From an uncultured Opitutaceae bacterium (lineage in GTDB: Bacteria; Verrucomicrobiota; Verrucomicrobiia; Opitutales; Opitutaceae), in contig CALDFV010000120.1 of the NCBI GenBank assembly GCA_937942145.1, forward strand, positions 1 to 43,529: DNA of 43,529 nucleotides. The letters run 5' to 3'. The translations under genes and the position numbers were made by a program. Below, in pieces: positions 1 to 8,780 of this stretch. The notes beneath the pieces were generated by a model, which made no database searches, was not told the origin of the DNA, and saw nothing but the letters and a program-made list of their open reading frames with translations. Positions within the stretch are counted from its first letter, which is position 1; each line of letters begins with the position of its first letter.

Positions 1-1172
1 AACTCCCGACCTTCGAAGGACTCCCCCCGCAACGCGGGCATCAGCGTTTCGGCTTCCATCCACTCAGGTTTCTCGACTTCGGCCAAATCCAGAATCGTCG
101 GCCCCACGTCCATTAGCTGACATAGTGCATCGACTTTACGACCTCCCTTGAAACGCTCCGGGCACCAGGCGATTAGCGGCACGTTGGTAACGCAATCGTA
201 CATGGTCCACTTTTGGATATGACCATGCTCCCCCAGCGCCTCTCCATGATCGCTGGTAAATAGAACGACCGTGTTGTCCAGATAGCCGTTTCGCTCGAGC
301 GAATCCATGATCTCGCCCACCTTTTCATCGATCATCGATACATTCGCCAAATAGTATTCCCAAAGCCGCTGAAGCTGTTCTTCACTCGGATCGTCCAAAT
401 GAACTACCGAGTCGTGATCGACCTCGAAATTATGCTCACGCAATTTCTGGTAGGGATCGGGCTGGCCCGCAATGTCCTCGCGCTTGATTTTCGGCAACGG
501 AAGCTTCTTTCCTTTGTACTTCTCGATAAAGCGTTCCGTCGGATCAAAAGGCGGATGCGGTCCGGGAAACCCAATCTCCATAAAAAGCGGGCCATCAGGC
601 TTCGGCTTGGTATCCAGCCACCAAGTTGCCGTATTCGCCACAAACATGTCTGAATGCATGTCCTCCGGCAATTCCCATTCGAACGCTCCCATCCGCTCAC
701 CGTAGTCCGACCGCTTTCGGTAAAGCGTCCGTTGCTGTTTCACAAGTCCTCGCGCATGTAAGGCTTTGTCCCACTCATCGTAGAAATAGCGTTCCTCCAA
801 ATAGCGGTCTTTGTTTTCGACCACATAACGCTCATGAAATCCAAGCTTCGTATCGTATGGGTATGTATGCATCTTGCCTACGTTAACACAGTAGTAGCCC
901 GAGTCCGACAAGTCACCCACCCACGACTTGCTCCAGGGATCCGCGTTTTTGAGGACACCGGTTGTATGCGGGTAGGTCCCCGTAAACAAGCTGGCCCGTG
1001 AAGGTGCGCATGAGGGAGCAGTGATGTGGCACTGGCTGAAGGTAACGCCTTCATTCACGAGCCGGTCCAAATGCGGCGTATCCATATATTCATAACCCAA
1101 TGCTCGAATCGTTTCGTAGCGTTGCTGGTCAGTGATAATGAGAATGATGTTTGGGCGATCTTGTTTTGACAT
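1..1172 (-). CDS. Sulfatase (formylglycine-dependent), C-terminus cut by window edge
   Basis: This is a family S1 sulfatase that hydrolyses sulfate esters, probably on a polysaccharide or its fragments. Starting at ATG 1172 the protein begins MSKQDRPNIILIITDQQR, the classic N-terminal strand carrying the metal-binding Asp. Residues 55-59 are C-A-P-S-R, the CxPSR motif whose Cys is converted to formylglycine. A later DHGEALGEHG stretch supplies further metal ligands. About 390 codons are visible and the frame is still open at base 1, so the C-terminus lies outside the window. An AGAGGA ribosome binding site precedes the ATG at normal spacing. No signal peptide is present, so a cytoplasmic enzyme is expected. 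It is the last visible gene of a minus-strand group with the unknown gene and second sulfatase upstream. The substrate cannot be told from sequence alone, and no maturase gene is in view. Confidence 0.93.
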   Translation of the reverse strand, partial: MSKQDRPNIILIITDQQRYETIRALGYEYMDTPHLDRLVNEGVTFSQCHITAPSCAPSRASLFTGTYPHTTGVLKNADPWSKSWVGDLSDSGYYCVNVGKMHTYPYDTKLGFHERYVVENKDRYLEERYFYDEWDKALHARGLVKQQRTLYRKRSDYGERMGAFEWELPEDMHSDMFVANTATWWLDTKPKPDGPLFMEIGFPGPHPPFDPTERFIEKYKGKKLPLPKIKREDIAGQPDPYQKLREHNFEVDHDSVVHLDDPSEEQLQRLWEYYLANVSMIDEKVGEIMDSLERNGYLDNTVVLFTSDHGEALGEHGHIQKWTMYDCVTNVPLIAWCPERFKGGRKVDALCQLMDVGPTILDLAEVEKPEWMEAETLMPALRGESFEGRE

Positions 1173-1289
1173 AGAAAATCCTCTAAAATTCGTTTTGGAA
1201 TAGACCTCGTAAGGATGCAGTCGGAACGATTAAAGTTTTACCGACATCTGCAAGCATAGACTGGGCCTCAGGCTGAATTCGGATTCGCC

Positions 1290-2510
1290 CTATTTTCTCG
1301 AAATCGTCTCACGCCACCGTTTCCTTCGCAATTCCATCTTGGAGAAGGACCCGTCCCCATCGGCTAGAAATTCGAGGGTCATTTCACGGTCTTCCGTTGT
1401 GTACAAATCTTGGGAGACTCGGTTGAGGGCTACGGGATCCCGGTCCCCCCTTCGGAATTGCAACCCGCCGCCTTCTTGGAACACCGTGAAAATTCTGCCC
1501 TTCGAATCGACATATTCCCCTTTATACCGTACCGCGAGTTCTGGCGCTTCAGAAATTGTCTTCACCGGCGGCACGTAGGGATCAAGCGCGTACGCTTCAT
1601 TTTCTTCCAGCTGTTCACGAATGGCCTCCAAACTGCGTTTACTCTTGTTTCCTCCCACGATTTTGCCCTTTGGCATCAAGGCATCCCGGTAGGCCTCCAT
1701 CAATTGCTCGATTTCCTCTTCATCGAAATCACTGGTCGCCCTGAGTATCGCCTCGTAAAGCAGTGACTTACGCACGCCTTCCATGGCATCCCTAATTAGA
1801 GGTTTGAAAGTGAAAACAGCTCCTTTAACCAGGGTCCGCTTAAAGAAACCGAGCTTCTCTCGCTTCATCACGTGAGGCAGCACGTCTTTGATCGCTCGGT
1901 CGATCGCATCCTTGGGCGGCAAATAGATGACCCAGTCGTATTGAGCAAAATCGCCAAAGTTGAGATCCAATGGCTTGATCGTTCGGTAGCGCCTCTCGAT
2001 CGCTTCCTCCTCAAACCCTTCTTCTCTCGCGACTAAATACAAATTCAGAAGACCCGGCTGAAGCGGCATCGGAACTACGTAGGCGATCGATTCAACGTCC
2101 AAGCCGATCTCTTCCTCCAGCTTCTCATCCGCTTCCTCCCACTTCACTGGATCCTTGTCAAAAAGAGCATTCACAAACGCCCCGTATTCCTCCCGGTCCC
2201 CCTCCTCCGCGAACTCCAGATACTTCTTGATCAGGATAATGGGATGAGGGTCTTCATAATTACCAATTATGATCAGGCCTTTTCCCGCGGATTCTCCCGT
2301 CGTCTCAAACGCCGCCTCGTAGACGGTTTCTGCGAAGCGCTCCGCGTATGCCCTTTCACCCGGCTTCTCTGCAAATATGGAGATTCGATCGTTCTCAAGC
2401 AGGTTGATCGAAGGCAACGCATCCCCAAATCCAAGGTTGAGGCCCGCCAACCCCATCCCCGCAATCGCCGTTATAGGAGTCCGCAAACGAATATTTTGCA
2501 TGCAAATCAC
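1290..2510 (-). CDS. Unrecognised, probably exported 406-residue protein between two sulfatases
   Basis: I do not recognise this protein. It lies between two sulfatase genes on the same strand (117 and 120 bases apart), so co-transcription is likely. The annotated start is GTG 2510; an ATG three codons in (2501) is equally plausible. The N-terminus has basic residues then a hydrophobic stretch (TAIAGMGLAGLNLGFGDA), compatible with a weak signal peptide. The middle is very rich in Glu and Lys and looks helical. The last ~70 residues (from about 335) alternate short strands with Gly/Asp turns, resembling the small beta-barrel modules that end some hydrolases. No catalytic motif was found. A role linked to sulfated-substrate processing is only inferred from neighbours. 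Confidence 0.75.
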   Translation of the reverse strand: MICMQNIRLRTPITAIAGMGLAGLNLGFGDALPSINLLENDRISIFAEKPGERAYAERFAETVYEAAFETTGESAGKGLIIIGNYEDPHPIILIKKYLEFAEEGDREEYGAFVNALFDKDPVKWEEADEKLEEEIGLDVESIAYVVPMPLQPGLLNLYLVAREEGFEEEAIERRYRTIKPLDLNFGDFAQYDWVIYLPPKDAIDRAIKDVLPHVMKREKLGFFKRTLVKGAVFTFKPLIRDAMEGVRKSLLYEAILRATSDFDEEEIEQLMEAYRDALMPKGKIVGGNKSKRSLEAIREQLEENEAYALDPYVPPVKTISEAPELAVRYKGEYVDSKGRIFTVFQEGGGLQFRRGDRDPVALNRVSQDLYTTEDREMTLEFLADGDGSFSKMELRRKRWRETISRK

Positions 2511-2630
2511 GGTCGTTCCAATGCCCTAGATACACGTGAAATACTATTTGGTTTCAATATGTTGGACTGCACGGGTGCTGGTCCATTTGGAACCCGATAA
2601 ACTCATTCTTCGCTTGCTAGCGCCAATACA

Positions 2631-4079
2631 CTAAAACACGCAGGTCGTTTCGGTCCCGAGATCTACTGCAAATGCGCTTTGATCGAGCATCGCCTTCATG
2701 AGATCGAATCGGATGTCATTGCAGTCCGGATCGCTCCAAAGGTTATTGAACTCGCCGGGGTCCTTTTCCAAATCGAACAATTCGCCGCTCTCATGACCGT
2801 GATAAACCACAAGCTTATACCGATCAGTCCGAATCATGGTGGCATAGCTGCCTTCCCAACCCTCTCTTCCCGGAGCAATAAGGCTTAGGGCTCGATAGTA
2901 TTCGCAGCGCACGAATTTTCGATGCGCATCCACGTCACTTTCCAACAAGCGACGCAACGATCGACCGATCATCCGCTCGCCTTTTTCGATACCCGCGTAG
3001 TCCAGCAGCGTTGGGGCAATATCTGTCAGCTCGACAAGGGAACGCTTGCGAATGCCTTGAGAAATCACACCGGGCCACGATATAATCAGCGGAACATGCA
3101 CCAGTCCTTCGTAAAACCGGCAGCCCTTCGTGATCAGGCCGTGGTCTCCCAGCATTTCGCCATGGTCGCTGGTAAAGATGACGAGCGTGTCTTCACGCTG
3201 TCCACTTCGATCCAGACAATCCAGCATCCGACCCACGTGATCGTCAATTTGCTCAATCATTGCGTAGTAGGCCGCTATCTTCTCCTTCGCTTGAAAACTC
3301 TCTGGATCTGAGGCGACCACCTGGAAATCGACTCCGGCCAGCTTTTTCTGGGCCGCTAAGTCGCTTTCGCGAAAAAGCGGGTCAGGAACGGATTCCGGAT
3401 CATACTTGTCAAGATACAACTGAGGGGGGTCAAAGGGCACATGCGGATCGAATATATTCACGCTCATCAACCACGGATGACCCGCATTCTCCTCCATAAA
3501 CTCAATCGCTTTGTCCGCGCAGAACTTAGTTTGATGCAGCTCGGGATCCATATATCCTTTTTCCTGATACATTTCACCGAGGTTCCCTCCCTTTTCTTTA
3601 ACCCAGTCCGCATAAGCATGCCCTTCCGGCCACATATCCTTGTGAGAATGGGACCAGTGAAAGACCGAATAGCCATCATCCTCAGGCCTAGGCTCGACCC
3701 GACCGTGGCAACCTGCCAAATGCAGCTTTCCTACAAGACCACAGCGATATCCAGAATCCGCCAATGTCTTGGTGACCAAAGGCGCTGCCTCCGCCCACCG
3801 GTCATTCCCATTGCCGCAACCATGGACGCTACTCGGGTACATTCCCGTAAGAAAACTTGAGCGACTCGGGGTGCAAATAGGACTCTGGCAAAACGCGTTC
3901 AAAAAGGCCACTCCCTCGTTTGCCAAACGATCGATGTTCGGTGTTCGAATGTGCTCGTTCCCTAAACTGCGGATCGTGTCCCAACGCTGCTGGTCGGTGC
4001 AGATCCAAAGAATGTTTGGTCGACGCCTTAGTTTATCGGCTACAGGAAATTTTATTGTGCTAGATTCGCTGACCATCAT
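2631..4079 (-). CDS. Sulfatase (formylglycine-dependent), cytoplasmic type
   Basis: This complete 482-residue family S1 sulfatase shows the expected order of motifs. PNILWICTDQQR at residues 21-32 gives the first metal-ligand strand. C69-T-P-S-R73 is the formylglycine motif, followed by SSFLTGMYPSSVHG. DPHVPFDPP lies mid-protein, and a SDHGEMLGDHG motif carries the distal Asp-His metal ligands. There is no signal peptide, so it probably acts inside the cell on imported sulfated oligosaccharides or small sulfate esters. Two consecutive ATG codons (4079 and 4076) could start translation; a GGA lies about nine bases upstream. It is the first gene of the minus-strand group running to the window edge. 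The divergent 196-base region to 4275 must hold promoters for both directions. Sulfatase assignment is firm; substrate is unknown. Confidence 0.95.
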   Translation of the reverse strand: MMVSESSTIKFPVADKLRRRPNILWICTDQQRWDTIRSLGNEHIRTPNIDRLANEGVAFLNAFCQSPICTPSRSSFLTGMYPSSVHGCGNGNDRWAEAAPLVTKTLADSGYRCGLVGKLHLAGCHGRVEPRPEDDGYSVFHWSHSHKDMWPEGHAYADWVKEKGGNLGEMYQEKGYMDPELHQTKFCADKAIEFMEENAGHPWLMSVNIFDPHVPFDPPQLYLDKYDPESVPDPLFRESDLAAQKKLAGVDFQVVASDPESFQAKEKIAAYYAMIEQIDDHVGRMLDCLDRSGQREDTLVIFTSDHGEMLGDHGLITKGCRFYEGLVHVPLIISWPGVISQGIRKRSLVELTDIAPTLLDYAGIEKGERMIGRSLRRLLESDVDAHRKFVRCEYYRALSLIAPGREGWEGSYATMIRTDRYKLVVYHGHESGELFDLEKDPGEFNNLWSDPDCNDIRFDLMKAMLDQSAFAVDLGTETTCVF

Positions 4080-4275
4080 TCAAGAAATTCCAATATCAAA
4101 ACCATAGGACAAGACGCTTTACGGCCCTAATTACAGCTCGAAAATATCTATTACGACTCGAAAGCTGTCCACTCGCAAATTTCCATTCCAACATTCAACC
4201 CCTTACTGTAATTCTTTCTTAATTTCCCTCGTTTAATTTCTTGCGGCAATCCTTGTCCCACAACTATCTTTCAGT

Positions 4276-6816
4276 GTGCTTCGACAAAGACCTATCAGCC
4301 TATCAAATTTTCTTTTACTGATGGGTGTCCTATCAGGTTTCCTCCATTCCACAATCGTCGCTCAAGACAAAGATGAAGAAGCGCTTCCTGACATTCAGGC
4401 AGTCGAAGACCTGTACCGAACGGGTCAATACGAGGAAGCGCTAGAAGCCGCGGTCACGGGACGCCGCATCCAGTCGTGGAACGAAGTCTGGTGGCGGCTG
4501 GAAGCCATATCGCTCCTCAAGATGGGCCGGTACGAAGAAGCCCACGAGCTACTGACGCAGGGGCTATCAAGCCGTTACTTCAGCATTCGCCTGCGACTCA
4601 TCGCTAGAGAGGCGGCCCAATACGCCGACGATCCTAGGCGGGCCGAGCAGATCCTTGACGAGATCGACAACAACATTCGGAGGCGGGGACGCTATTCCTA
4701 TGACCCCGATTCGCTCGTAGCGATCGGTGAGGCCGCCATACTCTTGGGTATTGAGCCGAGAATTGTTCTGGAGAACTTCTATAAACGCGCTCAGACGGAA
4801 CAGGATCCCACCGCTAGCGCCTTCCTGGCGAGTGGTAATTTGGCTCTGGCTAAAAGTGACTTTAAACTCGCCTCCAAAAATTTCCAAGAAGGTCTCCAAC
4901 ACCACCCTGGAGATCCAGATCTATGGTACGGGCTGGCAAGCTCGTTTATCGAAGGCAGTCGTTCCGAACTGCTGCAATATGCCGAAAACGCTTTGGGCAT
5001 CAATGAAAAGCATCCCGAAACCCGGGTTCTCATTGCCCAGCACCTCATGGATGCGGAATCCTACGACGAGGCTATCGAGCAAATCGACATCGCCCTAGAG
5101 GTGAACCCTCGCCTTCCCAAGGCGCTCGCCTTGAAGGCCGCCATCGCCTACCTGCGAAGCAACGACCACGAAGGCGATTCGTATCGGAAAGAAGCCCTTT
5201 CCACCTGGCGAACCAACCCGAATGTGGATCACACGATTGGAAGAAACCTCTCCCGTAAATACTGGTTCAAAGAAGGGGCTGCTGCCCAACGACTCTCCCT
5301 AGCCTATCAAGAGGACTTTCTTCCCGCAAAGATACAACTCGCCCAAGACCTCCTCCGCTTAGGCCGTGAATCCGAAGGCTGGGCCCTGGCTGATGAAGTA
5401 CACGATGCGGACCCGTACAATATATCCGCCTACAACTTGGTTACTCTGCGGGATAAAATCGATGACTTCGAAACAATGGAGACCGATCACTTTCGCGTTC
5501 GGATTTCAAAAAAGGAAGCTCCCGTCTACGGACAAAGAGCCCTGGACCTGCTCGAGCCTGCCTACGACTATTTGACGGAGCGCTACGGCGTCGAGATAGA
5601 CGAAAAAGTGACGGTCGAAATCTATCCGAACCCAGCGGACTTTGAGGTGAGAACCTTTGGCATGCCCGGCAACCCAGGCTATCTCGGCGTTTGCTTCGGA
5701 CCGGTATTTACCATCAATAGTCCCGCTACCAGTCTCGCCAATTGGGAGTCCGTCCTCTACCACGAATTCTGCCATACCGTCACTCTGACGCTCACTCGAA
5801 ATCGGATGCCAAGGTGGCTGAGCGAGGGCATTTCCGTTTACGAAGAGCGGGAACGAAACGGTTCTTGGGGCCAAATGATGACCGTTGACTATCGGAACCG
5901 GATCCTCGAGGGGCGCATGCAGAAGATCAGTAAAATGAGCGCGGCTTTCCTGAGCGCCCAAAGTGGTGAGGACACTCAATTTGCCTACTTCCAATCTTAC
6001 CTCGTCGTAAAGTTCATCTACGACAACTACGGCTTGGAACCGATGAAAGCGACCTTGCGAGCCCTCGCCGACGGAACTGAAATGAACGCCGCGCTCGCTC
6101 AGCATGTCGCTCCTCTTGCAGATCTCGACGAGCAGTTCCTTGAAGACGCCAAAAGCCAGGCTGCCAAGCTAGGGGGCTCGTACACGTTTGAGCGCCCCGA
6201 GAGTATTATGGAAAAAGCGATCGCTGCGATCACTCCAGAAAACAATTACTTCGATGAAATGGAAGCGCTCAAGCCGGCTATCGAAGCCGAAGACTGGGAG
6301 ACCGCCCGGGTCGAGCTCGAAGCCGTTATCGAAAAATCTGGCTATTTGCCAGGTGAAGAGAATGCCCACAAACTCCTTGCCTATGTCTACGAGCAACTGG
6401 GGGAAACCGAGCTTGAAAAGGAGACCCTGACTCAAATCGCCGAAAACGAAGGCCACACAATCGAGCCGATTGAGCGACTCCTGTTTATCGCTCTAGAGCA
6501 AGATGATCCCCCTTCGGTACTCAGATGGGCGAATCAGTGGATCGCGATCAGGCCCATGGCGGTCGAACCTTGGCGGGCCCTGTTTTCGACTCACGCCCGC
6601 TTTCAATATGGAGCTGCCGCGATTCCCGCCGGACAAGTTCTTCTCGAACTCGATCCCCCCGATATCGCTAAAGTCCACTATACACTGGCCCAGCAACATC
6701 TTCGAAGAGACCCCGAAGCGGCTAAACGCCACACCCTCATGGCCCTCGAGGAGGCTCCCCGCTTTCGACTGGCGTATGAGTTACTCGACACATTAAATAG
6801 AAGACAGTCGAAATAG
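4276..6816 (+). CDS. Secreted TPR protein with gluzincin (peptidase MA-like) metallopeptidase domain
   Basis: This is an 846-residue exported protein. A signal peptide covers about residues 1-29 (a hydrophobic core ending near TIVAQ). TPR-like helical pairs fill roughly residues 40-390, and a second TPR block runs from about 650 to 840. Between them lies a zinc metallopeptidase domain: H496-E-F-C-H500 is the HExxH zinc motif, and E517 in LSEGISVYEE is the likely third ligand, the layout of gluzincin 'peptidase MA-like' domains. The protein probably cleaves or binds envelope proteins in the periplasm. The start chosen is GTG 4276, because starting at ATG 4321 (Met16) would remove the basic N-region of the signal peptide. 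It heads the long plus-strand operon, 21 bases before the DUF4159 gene, which suggests a shared function. The protease substrate is unknown. Confidence 0.88.
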   Translation: MLRQRPISLSNFLLLMGVLSGFLHSTIVAQDKDEEALPDIQAVEDLYRTGQYEEALEAAVTGRRIQSWNEVWWRLEAISLLKMGRYEEAHELLTQGLSSRYFSIRLRLIAREAAQYADDPRRAEQILDEIDNNIRRRGRYSYDPDSLVAIGEAAILLGIEPRIVLENFYKRAQTEQDPTASAFLASGNLALAKSDFKLASKNFQEGLQHHPGDPDLWYGLASSFIEGSRSELLQYAENALGINEKHPETRVLIAQHLMDAESYDEAIEQIDIALEVNPRLPKALALKAAIAYLRSNDHEGDSYRKEALSTWRTNPNVDHTIGRNLSRKYWFKEGAAAQRLSLAYQEDFLPAKIQLAQDLLRLGRESEGWALADEVHDADPYNISAYNLVTLRDKIDDFETMETDHFRVRISKKEAPVYGQRALDLLEPAYDYLTERYGVEIDEKVTVEIYPNPADFEVRTFGMPGNPGYLGVCFGPVFTINSPATSLANWESVLYHEFCHTVTLTLTRNRMPRWLSEGISVYEERERNGSWGQMMTVDYRNRILEGRMQKISKMSAAFLSAQSGEDTQFAYFQSYLVVKFIYDNYGLEPMKATLRALADGTEMNAALAQHVAPLADLDEQFLEDAKSQAAKLGGSYTFERPESIMEKAIAAITPENNYFDEMEALKPAIEAEDWETARVELEAVIEKSGYLPGEENAHKLLAYVYEQLGETELEKETLTQIAENEGHTIEPIERLLFIALEQDDPPSVLRWANQWIAIRPMAVEPWRALFSTHARFQYGAAAIPAGQVLLELDPPDIAKVHYTLAQQHLRRDPEAAKRHTLMALEEAPRFRLAYELLDTLNRRQSK

Positions 6817-6837
6817 GACAGAAGACCCAAACCAAAA

Positions 6838-7710
6838 GTGGAATCAACTCAGCCAATAATGAACTCAGCCGTTTTTAGATTTTCATTCATTCTTTCGATC
6901 GTAATCTCGAACGTGCTACCCGCTAACGGTCAGCGCTACGACAATCGAGCCGGTGTTCCAGAGTGGCAGGTGGACTCCGAATTCAAGCAGGACGTTTTCA
7001 CGTTCGCTCGGGTACAATACAGTTCGGGCGGCGGCAGAGGCGGCCATGGCGGATGGGGAGGCCGCGGACGTGGCTGGGGCCGTGGCGGATGGGCTACAGA
7101 CTATCCCGATGCGGAACTCAATTTCGCCTTTCGACTCCAGCAGATGACCAGCCTGAAAGTGAACCCAGACTCCGTTGTAGTCGAGCTCACTCAAGAGGAT
7201 TTGTTCAACTACCCTTTTCTCTACATCATCGAGCCGGGTCGTCTGGTTTTCATGGATGACGAGGTGACGGCCCTTCGGAAATATCTGCTTAATGGCGGAT
7301 TCCTCATGGTAGACGATTTTTGGGGCGACGACGAGTATGACAATTTCTACTACGAGATGAAACGTGTTTTTCCTGATCGCGAACCCGTCGAACTATCCAT
7401 TGACCATCCGATTTTCCACATGGTCTTTGATTTAAAGGAAAAACCTCAAGTGCCCAGTGTTGGGCACGCCGTTCAGGCCTACCGAAGTGGATACGGCATC
7501 GTGAGTCATCAGGGATATGGGACGGAAGAAGTTCACTACAAGGCCATCTTTGACGACAATGGTCGCATCATGTGCATCATTTGCCACAACACCGACCTAG
7601 GAGACGGGTGGGAACGCGAGGGTGAGGACGAGTGGTACTTTAGGGAATTTGCGGAAAAAAGAGCCTACCCCATGGGCATCAATATCATTTTTTACGCCAT
7701 GACTCACTAA
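6838..7710 (+). CDS. DUF4159 domain exported protein
   Basis: This 290-residue protein has a DUF4159 domain, a fold related to glutamine amidotransferases and a regular partner of MoxR/VWA operons. Visible family features are the ARVQYSSGG entry, YPFLYIIEPG, a Gly-Gly-Phe-Leu-containing strand LLNGGFLMVDDFWGDDEYD, and the C-terminal YPMGINIIFYAMTH. A Gly/Arg/Trp-rich linker at residues 62-86 is inserted near the start of the domain. The listed start is GTG 6838; ATG 6859 (Met8) gives a cleaner signal peptide, MNSAVFRFSFILSIVIS, and is probably the true start. It follows the TPR metallopeptidase by 21 bases and precedes the MoxR gene by 41. The catalytic triad of true amidotransferases is not evident, so a binding or structural role is inferred. 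Confidence 0.88.
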   Translation: MESTQPIMNSAVFRFSFILSIVISNVLPANGQRYDNRAGVPEWQVDSEFKQDVFTFARVQYSSGGGRGGHGGWGGRGRGWGRGGWATDYPDAELNFAFRLQQMTSLKVNPDSVVVELTQEDLFNYPFLYIIEPGRLVFMDDEVTALRKYLLNGGFLMVDDFWGDDEYDNFYYEMKRVFPDREPVELSIDHPIFHMVFDLKEKPQVPSVGHAVQAYRSGYGIVSHQGYGTEEVHYKAIFDDNGRIMCIICHNTDLGDGWEREGEDEWYFREFAEKRAYPMGINIIFYAMTH

Positions 7711-7751
7711 TGTATTCAATTTCTTAAACCTAAACCAACGAAACCAATTTT

Positions 7752-8750
7752 ATGTCATTACTAGAAACCACAGAAGAGCAGGAAGCCGCATTTAATCGAC
7801 TGCAAGAGGGCAGGAAAAGAGTCGAGACGGAACTCGGCAAAGCCATCATCGGACAAGAGGAAGTCGTCGAGCAATTGCTGTTGGCTTTGATTTCTGGTGG
7901 ACACTGTCTGATCACGGGTGCTCCCGGCCTCGCGAAAACGCTTCTAGTCAAGTCTGTCGCCAAAGTATTCCGGCTGAATTTCCAGAGAATCCAGTTCACC
8001 CCTGATTTGATGCCCGCCGACATAACGGGGACGGAAATCCTAAATGACACCCCAGAGGGAAGGAAACTGGTTTTCTCAAAAGGTCCGATTTTCACCAATA
8101 TGCTCCTGGCGGATGAAATAAACCGTACGCCGCCAAAAACGCAGTCCGCCCTCCTTGAGGCTATGCAAGAGCACCAAGTGACGGCAGCCGGAACTCGCCA
8201 CACTTTGTCGGAACCCTTCTTCGTCCTCGCCACCCAAAACCCAGTCGAGATGGAGGGCACCTACCCGCTTCCAGAAGCGCAGCTCGACCGCTTTCTTTTT
8301 AACGTCCTTATCGATTACCTTCCCGAAGCGGATGAAATCGCGGTCGTGAAACAAACCACCTCAAAAGAACACGATCCGATTGAGTCGATTTTTTCCGCAG
8401 AAGACATCATCGAATTTCAGCACTTGGTTCGCAAGGTTCCCGTTTCCGACGAAGTGATCGCCTTCGCCGTAAAATTGGTCGCCGCGTCTCGTCCTAAAAA
8501 CCCGGAAGCCCCTGATTTCGTCAAAGCCTGGGTCAATTGGGGTGCCGGCACCCGCGCCGCCCAAGGACTAATCCTCGCTGGGAAGGCATTAGCTCTCTGG
8601 CACTCCCGGGCCCACGTGACCAAAGACGACATCGTCAGGCTGGCTCCTCCGGTACTGCGTCACCGCATCTTGCTCAACTACCGGGCGGAAGCGGAAGGCG
8701 AAACGATTGAAACCGTGACCCAGAAACTCATCGAGCATATGCAGTCGTAG
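7752..8750 (+). CDS. MoxR-family AAA+ ATPase
   Basis: This 332-residue cytoplasmic ATPase belongs to the MoxR branch of AAA+ proteins, which act as chaperones that mature or insert metal into complexes, usually together with VWA-domain partners. Walker A is G56-A-P-G-L-A-K62-T63, Walker B is LLAD121-E122, and sensor 1 is in ATQNPVEMEGTYPLPEAQLDRF with N163. The typical FTPDLMPADITGTE segment lies at residues 82-94, and a helical lid covers the last ~90 residues. Length is normal for the family. It sits directly before a DUF58 gene and two VWA-type membrane protein genes, the standard MoxR neighbourhood. Start ATG 7752 fits the family N-terminus; no strong Shine-Dalgarno site is seen. The client of this chaperone is unknown. 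Confidence 0.96.
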   Translation: MSLLETTEEQEAAFNRLQEGRKRVETELGKAIIGQEEVVEQLLLALISGGHCLITGAPGLAKTLLVKSVAKVFRLNFQRIQFTPDLMPADITGTEILNDTPEGRKLVFSKGPIFTNMLLADEINRTPPKTQSALLEAMQEHQVTAAGTRHTLSEPFFVLATQNPVEMEGTYPLPEAQLDRFLFNVLIDYLPEADEIAVVKQTTSKEHDPIESIFSAEDIIEFQHLVRKVPVSDEVIAFAVKLVAASRPKNPEAPDFVKAWVNWGAGTRAAQGLILAGKALALWHSRAHVTKDDIVRLAPPVLRHRILLNYRAEAEGETIETVTQKLIEHMQS

Positions 8751-8780
8751 TCGAGATTTTCGCAATTGCCTTTATCCTAA

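Noticed and set aside
4241-4270. Promoter-like boxes ttgcgg and tatctt 18 bases apart before the TPR-metallopeptidase
   Set aside because: They end six bases before the start codon, leaving no room for a leader, and both boxes are poor matches.
5506-6105. Long minus-strand reading frame of 199 codons inside the TPR-metallopeptidase gene
   Set aside because: It is a shadow of the real plus-strand gene, whose frame carries the zinc motif and TPR features; the minus frame has no family resemblance.
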